Positions 25,292-30,440 of a stretch of DNA of 30,440 nucleotides are shown piece by piece. Location of the stretch: contig NZ_JALOAN010000027.1 in the NCBI RefSeq assembly GCF_023228785.1, forward strand, positions 1-30,440, read 5' to 3'. The position numbers were made by a program, and so were the translations under genes. The notes under the pieces were generated by a model. That model had not been told where the DNA came from. It worked only from the letters and a program-made list of their open reading frames with translations, and ran no database searches. The number at the start of each line of letters is the position of its first letter. The stretch's first letter is position 1. The DNA comes from Sulfurimonas sp. Lineage in GTDB: Bacteria; Campylobacterota; Campylobacteria; Campylobacterales; Sulfurimonadaceae.

Positions 25292-25867
25292 ATGATAAAA
25301 CATTTAGGTATGTTAATGGCTATAGTAGGTTTAAGTTTTTTAATGGGTGGATGTGGGGCAGCAAAATTAAGCCCAGAAGTTGAAAAAACTTTCCAAAACA
25401 ATTCAAAAATGTACACACAGATGAATATGCACTATAATGTGTCTAGAAGTGCTTATATTATTGACACAACAAACTATCAAGTTGGTACATTAATCCCAGT
25501 AAATTCTGAAGTAATAATGCAAGATGTAAATGCTAAACAACTTACATTTCTATACAAAGGCCAAAAAATCATTTTAAGAAATATTGCAAAATATTCAGGT
25601 TTAAATATCTCTGATGTCACATCAAAATATTTTTCAAGTAAAAAAGTAGATCTTTCAAAATTTTCTAAATCAGAACAAAAAGCTATTGGATCTGCCAGTT
25701 TAGTTAAGGGTATGAGCAAAGATGCTGTTTTATTATCTCTTGGAACACCACCACAACACCGTACACCAGATTTAAAAGCAGACACATGGACTTACTGGAG
25801 AAATAGATGGACTACTTTTATTGTTTCATTTAACGAAGGCAAAGTTATCTCAGAAATAACTAAATAG
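25292..25867 (+). CDS. BamE/SmpA-like outer-membrane lipoprotein
   Basis: A 191-residue protein with a lipoprotein signal peptide: lysine at 3, hydrophobic core, lipobox LMGGC with lipidated Cys21. The C-terminal block VKGMSKDAVLLSLGTPPQHR followed by DTWTYWRNRW is the SmpA/OmlA (BamE-like) fold, which in other lipoproteins binds outer membrane partners. Opposite orientation to the dar operon with a divergent promoter region. Probably outer-membrane facing periplasm; a link to pigment placement is only positional. The stop is followed by hairpins at 25883-25915. Confidence 0.85.
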   Translation: MIKHLGMLMAIVGLSFLMGGCGAAKLSPEVEKTFQNNSKMYTQMNMHYNVSRSAYIIDTTNYQVGTLIPVNSEVIMQDVNAKQLTFLYKGQKIILRNIAKYSGLNISDVTSKYFSSKKVDLSKFSKSEQKAIGSASLVKGMSKDAVLLSLGTPPQHRTPDLKADTWTYWRNRWTTFIVSFNEGKVISEITK

Positions 25868-25882
25868 TAGATTATCTAACTA

Positions 25883-25915
25883 ACACATACTCATAAAGTT
25901 GAGTATGTGTCAACT
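25883..25915 (+). terminator. Hairpin pair after the lipoprotein gene (candidate terminator)
   Basis: A perfect 10-base stem ACACATACTC (25883-25892) pairs with GAGTATGTGT (25901-25910) around an 8-base loop. A competing stem AGTTGA/TCAACT (25898-25903 with 25910-25915) uses part of the same arm. There is no downstream T-run, so intrinsic termination is possible but not certain; the overlapping stems could also act as a switch. Confidence 0.55.
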
Positions 25916-25983
25916 CTTCTAAAAACAAATTCAAAGCTTACAACAAACTTCAATATTTCTCTTAAAAAATAAATTAACTTTTA

Positions 25984-25992
25984 TGATATACT
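25984..25992 (+). promoter_or_regulatory. Candidate promoter (extended -10) for the methyltransferase
   Basis: TGATATACT: TG, one base, then TATACT, an extended -10 about 30 bases before the ATG at 26022. AAGGAA at 26012-26017 is the ribosome site. Confidence 0.6.
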
Positions 25993-26021
25993 ATTATAAA
26001 AAATAATTGTTAAGGAAAAAT

Positions 26022-27086
26022 ATGTTTGATACTAAAGACATCTCAGGAGAGCAGGCCCTTTTAGAAGCCCAAAAAATAGCATTTGCTCCTGTAATATTTC
26101 AATGTGCTAGACTTCTTCGAGACTGGGGAATTTTCAATCTTCTTCAGGTAAAAAAACAGCCTTTAACCATACAAGAGATATCAAAAGAGTGTGATATAAC
26201 GATTTATGCTACACAAATTTTATGTGAATCTGGATTTAGTATGGGAGCACTCAATTTTGAAGATGAAAAATATAGTATCACTAGAATAGGATATTTTTTA
26301 GAAAACGATGAGATGACAAAAGCAAATATGAGTTACAATCATGATGTAAACTATGAGGGACTTTTTTATCTTGATAGATCTCTTAAAGAGGGAAAACCTG
26401 TAGGATTGCATCATACTTTTTCAAAAACAGAAGAAACTATTTATCCTATAATAACAACTCTACCAAAAAAAGCTAAAGATAGTTGGTTTGGTTTTGACCA
26501 TTTTTACTCCGATGCTGCATTTAAATCTCTTGTCAAAATCATGAGTAAACGCGAAATTAAAAACCTTCTAGATGTTGGAGGCAATACAGGCAAATGGTCA
26601 ATTGCGCTAACATCTGCCTCTCCTACTACAACAGTAACTATCTTAGACCATAAAGCGCAGATAGATGAAGCATTTATACATGCAAAAGAAGCTGGAGTGA
26701 AAGATAGAGTTAAAGGTTATCCTCTTGATTTACTTGACCATTCAAAACCATTTCCATCTGATGTTGATGGAGTTTGGATGAGTCAGTTTTTAGACTGTTT
26801 TGCTCCATCAGATATAGTCAACCTTCTAAAAAGAGCTAAAGCATCACTTAATGAAAATGGCAGGGTATATATAGTTGAGCCATTTTGGGATAGACAAAGC
26901 CATGAAATTGGCGCGTATTGTCTTATTAATACATCTCCTTACTTTACAGCTATGGCTAATGGAACAAGCAAGATGTACCGAGCAATTGAATTTAAAAAAT
27001 TTGCAGAGGATGCTGGACTTAAAGTTGTTGAGGAGATCGATGGTTTAGGATTTGGACATACTCTTATGGTTTGTGAAGCTTTATAA
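26022..27086 (+). CDS. COMT-like SAM-dependent methyltransferase
   Basis: A 354-residue class I methyltransferase of the plant caffeate O-methyltransferase/hydroxyneurosporene type. The N-terminal third (residues about 10-90) is a winged-helix dimerisation domain. Motif I NLLDVGGNTG lies around residue 182, and VWMSQFLDCF and VEPFWD follow as later motifs. Family members methylate phenolic hydroxyls or ring carbons, fitting the aryl head or resorcinol ring. ATG at 26022 is chosen over an in-frame TTG at 26007 because AAGGAA sits before the ATG. It is convergent with the CLF gene, stops 19 bases apart, and its stop codon lies in the loop of a terminator-like hairpin. Its own promoter lies within the cluster. 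Confidence 0.9.
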   Translation: MFDTKDISGEQALLEAQKIAFAPVIFQCARLLRDWGIFNLLQVKKQPLTIQEISKECDITIYATQILCESGFSMGALNFEDEKYSITRIGYFLENDEMTKANMSYNHDVNYEGLFYLDRSLKEGKPVGLHHTFSKTEETIYPIITTLPKKAKDSWFGFDHFYSDAAFKSLVKIMSKREIKNLLDVGGNTGKWSIALTSASPTTTVTILDHKAQIDEAFIHAKEAGVKDRVKGYPLDLLDHSKPFPSDVDGVWMSQFLDCFAPSDIVNLLKRAKASLNENGRVYIVEPFWDRQSHEIGAYCLINTSPYFTAMANGTSKMYRAIEFKKFAEDAGLKVVEEIDGLGFGHTLMVCEAL

Positions 27087-27097
27087 GCCTCACAAAC
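27069..27097 (+). terminator. Terminator-like hairpin at the methyltransferase end
   Basis: GTTTGTGAAGCTT (27069-27081) pairs with AAGCCTCACAAAC (27085-27097), 13 pairs with a single mismatch and a 3-base loop. The methyltransferase stop TAA begins within the loop. The stem is followed by an AT-rich run (TATTTAAC...) rather than a clean T-run. Placed between convergent genes, it could serve the plus strand and perhaps both. Confidence 0.6.
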
Positions 27098-27105
27098 TAT
27101 TTAAC

Positions 27106-27756
27106 TTATAAATTAATAAATATTTTTGTAGAACCTCTCTCCCACATCTTTACAACTTTTACTAAATCCAAAAGAGAATCAATTAAGCCCTCTTCTTGTA
27201 AATCCTCTATATCTACAGCTCCACTTTCATCTTGAGCTATTTTAAGAACCACACCGGCACCTGCTTCAAGATAATTGGTGCAGTTATTTATCTCTTGTAT
27301 CTTGTTTATATCTAAACATTCAGTAGCTACACATAATACTTTTTCATTTGATATTAGCGCTTGTAATGCAGCAGTTTTTAAAGCATCTAGTGAGCTATTC
27401 TTCCCTGATGATATAGTAATAATTTCATCTTTATCTTCATTTAAAAGTGAAAAGTAAGATGGTGCAGAGTTGTAAACACTGTTTTGAAAGAGTGTTGGAC
27501 TAATCTGTGTTTTATTGAGTATGGCATCAGTAATACCAACAGTAGATTGTAGTTCTCCAAATGCAGAAGCATAAACAATTTTACCATTAGTAAAAGCACA
27601 TTTATCTGCAATATAGAGCATTATCTTTGCATTTCTTGTTAGTCGTCTTCTTATAATCATCTTTGGAACTATTCGTTTTTCTTCTAAGTCTTCTATCTTT
27701 TTAGGTGCATATATTTTTGAAGCACTAATTATGTTGACTGCTACTTTTTTTGACAT
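27106..27756 (-). CDS. Ketosynthase chain-length-factor-like protein (ApeC-type)
   Basis: A 216-residue single half-KS protein of the kind called beta-ketoacyl synthase chain length factor in aryl polyene clusters. Characteristic blocks are IIRRRLTRNAKIML (34-47), FGELQSTVGI (66-75), and SPTLFQNSVYNSAPSYFSL (86-104), and there is no catalytic Cys/His/His set. It pairs with the full KS just upstream, sharing a TGATG stop/start, and in known systems the KS-CLF dimer sets polyene length. It differs from the 267-residue KS-like protein at 17485-18288. Confidence 0.88.
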   Translation of the reverse strand: MSKKVAVNIISASKIYAPKKIEDLEEKRIVPKMIIRRRLTRNAKIMLYIADKCAFTNGKIVYASAFGELQSTVGITDAILNKTQISPTLFQNSVYNSAPSYFSLLNEDKDEIITISSGKNSSLDALKTAALQALISNEKVLCVATECLDINKIQEINNCTNYLEAGAGVVLKIAQDESGAVDIEDLQEEGLIDSLLDLVKVVKMWERGSTKIFINL

Positions 27757-28847
27757 CAGTTTAATCCTCCAAAAATAATAGATACATTGTTTCCACCAAA
27801 TGCAAATGAGTTACTAATAACATACTTTACAGCTTGTTTAATGTTTTTTCTTGGGATATTTATATTCTTATTTTGTGGATCTGTTAAATTTGTTTGTGCA
27901 GGGATATTAGATTGCTTGATAATTTCACAAGAGATAATAGCTTCAATAGCTCCTGCGGCACCAAGTGTATGTCCTGTTATAGCCTTAGTAGAGCTTATGT
28001 AAACATCTTTAAAGAGTTTTTCAACTCCTAAGCCTTCTACTGCATCATTTGCCATTGTCCCGGTACCATGTGCATTGACATAGTCAATATCTTTAGCATC
28101 TATCTTTGCATCTCTTAAAGCATTGAGCATTGACGTCATAGCCCCTTTTGCCTCTGGATCTGGGTTTGTCATATGGTATGCATCACTACTAGCACCAACA
28201 CCGACAAGCTCAATTGAATTATTCATCTGCTCATCTTGAACTAAAAGCACCCCTATTCCCTCAGCTACATTCATGCCCTCTCTATTTTCATTAAAAGGCG
28301 TGCATACCTTTGAGGAGAGTACACTCAACGCGTAAAAACCACATACAGTTGTATAACACAAAGTGTCTGCACCTACAACTAATATATTTTTATATGCACC
28401 AACATTTATAAGTCTTTTTGCTAACAAAAGAGCATTTGCACTTGATGTACATGCAGTTGAGATTGAACGATTATCACAAAAATTAAACTCTTTTTCTAGA
28501 GAGTCTGATATAACACTAATAGCATGACGAGAAGCATCTATATTTTTGTAGTTTTTATCTTTAAAGTAGTGTTCTTCACTCTCTTTCATGCCACCTACGG
28601 AAGATCCAACAATAAGTAAAGTATCATTAAAATTTTCTAGATTAGAACTATCTAACACTTTTAAAACAATTGAATTTAGGCTTTCAAAAAAATCATTATA
28701 TTTCATCTTTCCAAGTCCAACTGGAGATTCTGGCATGTAAGAAGTATCTATTGTTATGCCTGTTTGTTGTTTATATATTGATTCCATCAGCTCTTTAGTA
28801 TTGCCTACACATGAGCTCGATTCATACCCATTTATAAATGCTTTCAC
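27756..28847 (-). CDS. Beta-ketoacyl-ACP synthase (KS, ApeO-like)
   Basis: A 363-residue ketosynthase with all catalytic residues: Cys133 in STACTSS, His260 in NAHGTGT, Lys288/His293 in STKAITGHTLG. It starts with GTG at 28847 behind AAGGAAG. With the CLF-like gene that follows it forms a KS/CLF pair able to build the conjugated polyene. The pair stands apart from the other synthase genes and appears to have its own transcription start, but no convincing promoter was found in the 300 bases upstream, which contain the second repeat element (28933-29035). Confidence 0.93.
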   Translation of the reverse strand: MKAFINGYESSSCVGNTKELMESIYKQQTGITIDTSYMPESPVGLGKMKYNDFFESLNSIVLKVLDSSNLENFNDTLLIVGSSVGGMKESEEHYFKDKNYKNIDASRHAISVISDSLEKEFNFCDNRSISTACTSSANALLLAKRLINVGAYKNILVVGADTLCYTTVCGFYALSVLSSKVCTPFNENREGMNVAEGIGVLLVQDEQMNNSIELVGVGASSDAYHMTNPDPEAKGAMTSMLNALRDAKIDAKDIDYVNAHGTGTMANDAVEGLGVEKLFKDVYISSTKAITGHTLGAAGAIEAIISCEIIKQSNIPAQTNLTDPQNKNINIPRKNIKQAVKYVISNSFAFGGNNVSIIFGGLN

Positions 28848-28932
28848 ACTCTTCCTTAGTATTTCTAGTTAACTCTATTAGTCAAAAAAGTTTACTCTCA
28901 TCTCTATTTAATTTTGCTGAATATAATTGAGT

Positions 28933-29035
28933 GCTCTGAACAATCATGAAGTTAGATCCTGAATCAAGTTCAGGATGACGTGCTTCCCATCATTCCGCGC
29001 TTGAGTCGGAACCTAGTTTATAGATTAATCAGAGC
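28933..29035. repeat. Dispersed inverted-repeat element, copy 2 (compact)
   Basis: 103 bases. Ends are GCTCTGA (28933-28939) and TCAGAGC (29029-29035), a perfect 7-base terminal inverted repeat that extends imperfectly further in. Inside are two palindromes, ATCCTGAAtcaagTTCAGGAT and TTCCGcgcttgagtCGGAA. Arms match copy 1 (17259-17461) in opposite orientation. It fills most of the 28848-29145 gap between the KS gene and the small membrane-protein gene; the rest of that gap shows no gene. Confidence 0.85.
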
Positions 29036-29145
29036 GTTAAATTAGCTTTATATCCATGAATGCGCACTATTATTGTAAATTTTAAGATCTATCTTTTCTT
29101 TATTGAGTACTCTTTATTTTTCTTTTATTGTAGTAAACTTCCATC

Positions 29146-29550
29146 ATGATAAATGAAGCTATTTTAAACTACGTGATCTTATTTGTTTTACTTGAGTCTT
29201 TTGAGATATATTGGCAAAAAGCCCCTACTATTATGGGGATGCTGATCCGTATGTATAAGTACTATAGAAAAAATATCTTTTTATTTTTACTCATGCAACC
29301 TACATTTTACTTCTCTGTAGTCTTTGCTATGCTAACAGAGTATAATTGGGCATCTTTAGTTTTACTCTTTATAAAAACAGTTGATATTGCTACGAAGATT
29401 TTACTACTTGAGCAAGTTTTTATAAAAAAACAACTCTCTCATGAACTAAGTTTAATCCTCTTAGCTCCAATAAACAGTTTTTTACCTTATTTAGGTTTAC
29501 CAACCTACCCTATCCTTATCATCTTAAGCCTTGATGGGTTTTTAGTTTAG
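29146..29550 (+). CDS. Small polytopic membrane protein, unknown function
   Basis: A 134-residue hydrophobic protein that I do not recognise. Three or four membrane helices are predicted by eye: residues about 6-20, 44-62, 68-85 and 110-133. Short loops carry MYKYYRKN and KKQLSHEL. No enzymatic motif is visible and the ribosome site is weak. The end overlaps the converging coiled-coil gene by 9 bases. It looks outside the pigment cluster. Confidence 0.7.
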   Translation: MINEAILNYVILFVLLESFEIYWQKAPTIMGMLIRMYKYYRKNIFLFLLMQPTFYFSVVFAMLTEYNWASLVLLFIKTVDIATKILLLEQVFIKKQLSHELSLILLAPINSFLPYLGLPTYPILIILSLDGFLV

Positions 29551-30440
29551 ATCTGTATAACCTTTTAGTTGTGCCTTTTTTGCTAAGACTTGAACGCTAC
29601 TTGTAATATCTTGAGATGCTATATGATAGTGTTCATGAAGTTTATCTAGGGAGTTATCTATCTTTTTAGTTAGTATGACTATAAGATCTTCCATCTGCTC
29701 TTTTACACTATTTATCTCTTCTTCTTGTGCTCTGCTTAGATTATTAACAATGGAACTTAGTTGTGCTTGAGATTTTACATAGTCTGCTTTTATATGCTCT
29801 ATCTCTTGGACTAAATCTTTTATAGTTGTATAAATATCATGCAAACCACTATTTTTCTCTTCAAGTTCATTCATTTTTTTAGATGAGAGCACCATCTGAT
29901 TCATTATCATTTCACTCTGCTCTCGTATGGAGTTGAGTCTGTTTTCTCCCTCATATAGAGCAGTGCTTACTCCTTCAGTATGAGATTTTAAAGATACTAT
30001 CTGATTTTCAAAGGCTTTTGTTATGCCTGAGAGTTGCTCTAGAGTGTGTTTTGTGATGGCTTTTGCAATATCATCAGAGATAGCACGCATACTAGTAAGA
30101 TTCTCTTTTAAACTCTCTATATCTTCACTTACATCATACTTATTTTCTAAAGCTTTTTGCAGAGTTGCTTTGATTTGATTATAGTGATCTTGTTCTGCAA
30201 CCCTGAGCATATCTATATGTTTATGTACCACATTATCAAGCTCTGGGAGTTGAACATTAGTAAAGTTTTCAAAGGCTTTTGATACACCACTGTGCCACTC
30301 TTGCATCTCATCAAATTTTTCTAAAAATTTACCTTGATTTAGCTCTATAGAATTGAGCGCTTTAATATCATGCTTAAACTTCTCTCTTAAATTTTTTTGA
30401 GCCTCTCTATCTTCTTGTTGAGTTAAAATCATCCGACCTT
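29542..30440 (-). CDS. Long coiled-coil protein, N-terminus possibly outside window
   Basis: About 296 residues from the ATG at 30432, but the frame remains open to the window edge, so the true start may be upstream. The protein is rich in Glu, Lys, Gln and Ser with heptad-like hydrophobic spacing for nearly its whole length, and has no membrane segment or catalytic motif in the visible part. Such proteins include soluble tails of MotA/ExbB-like channels, methyl-accepting-type or cell-division proteins; none can be chosen. Unlikely to be part of the pigment cluster. Confidence 0.75.
   Translation of the reverse strand, partial: GRMILTQQEDREAQKNLREKFKHDIKALNSIELNQGKFLEKFDEMQEWHSGVSKAFENFTNVQLPELDNVVHKHIDMLRVAEQDHYNQIKATLQKALENKYDVSEDIESLKENLTSMRAISDDIAKAITKHTLEQLSGITKAFENQIVSLKSHTEGVSTALYEGENRLNSIREQSEMIMNQMVLSSKKMNELEEKNSGLHDIYTTIKDLVQEIEHIKADYVKSQAQLSSIVNNLSRAQEEEINSVKEQMEDLIVILTKKIDNSLDKLHEHYHIASQDITSSVQVLAKKAQLKGYTDLN

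Noticed and set aside
26007..26021. TTG start of the methyltransferase at 26007
   Set aside because: The TTG lies before the AAGGAA ribosome site that serves the ATG at 26022.
449..28847. A chorismate lyase gene as source of a 4-hydroxybenzoate starter
   Set aside because: No protein in the cluster resembles UbiC; the ammonia lyase is the only visible starter source.
28955..29016. Palindromes as intrinsic terminators
   Set aside because: No T-run follows either hairpin, and both belong to a repeat element that also occurs at 17.3 kb; they may still affect transcription.

Overview
The window is AT-rich with tightly packed, mostly minus-strand genes. Its style (low GC, purine-rich Shine-Dalgarno sites, extended -10 promoters without a clear -35, many ATGA/TAATG start-stop overlaps) suggests a Campylobacterota bacterium such as a Sulfurimonas, Sulfuricurvum or Arcobacter relative. 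That placement is inference, because no rRNA or housekeeping marker is present.

Almost everything from about 0.45 to 28.85 kb reads as one biosynthetic gene cluster: an aryl polyene (APE) type II polyketide system combined with a dialkylresorcinol (DAR) pathway. This is the flexirubin-type combination, in which an aryl polyene acid is joined to a dialkylresorcinol. Left to right the layout is: the 3' end of an ArsR-type regulator (1-326, +). Then a long minus-strand operon from about 17.2 kb down to 0.45 kb: flavin halogenase-like protein, LolA-like periplasmic protein, MMPL exporter, AMP-dependent ligase, ACP, two hot-dog dehydratase-like proteins, two CrtI-like FAD oxidoreductases, GT2, LpxL-like acyltransferase, aromatic amino acid ammonia lyase, FabG-like reductase, FabF-like ketosynthase, B12-type radical SAM enzyme, another ACP, a membrane protein and a PlsC-like acyltransferase. 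Next, a repeat-bearing spacer (17.23-17.48 kb). Then a second minus-strand operon (25.16 to 17.49 kb): DarA, DarB, a small helix-turn-helix-like protein, a BtrH-like acyltransferase, an ABC exporter (ATPase plus permease), ACP, ketosynthase and a degenerate ketosynthase partner. Two plus-strand genes follow (BamE/SmpA-like lipoprotein; COMT-like methyltransferase), then a third minus-strand pair (ketosynthase plus chain-length factor), a second copy of the repeat, and two genes that look unrelated (small membrane protein; coiled-coil protein).

Working model (inference): the ammonia lyase makes a cinnamate or 4-coumarate starter, the ligase loads it on an ACP, and the ketosynthase/CLF pairs with FabG and the hot-dog dehydratases extend it to a conjugated polyene. 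Methyltransferase, radical SAM, halogenase and FAD enzymes tailor it. DarB forms a cyclohexanedione from two beta-ketoacyl chains and DarA aromatises it. The BtrH-like, LpxL-like or PlsC-like acyltransferases join or anchor the parts. The ABC and MMPL/LolA-like systems move the product to the outer membrane. Total machinery: three catalytically complete KAS I/II-type ketosynthases, one KAS III-type, two degenerate KS partners and three ACPs.

No tRNA, rRNA, transposase or CRISPR array was seen. No gene-free stretch exceeds 300 bases; the two largest gaps (17225-17484 and 28848-29145) each hold a copy of the same inverted-repeat element.
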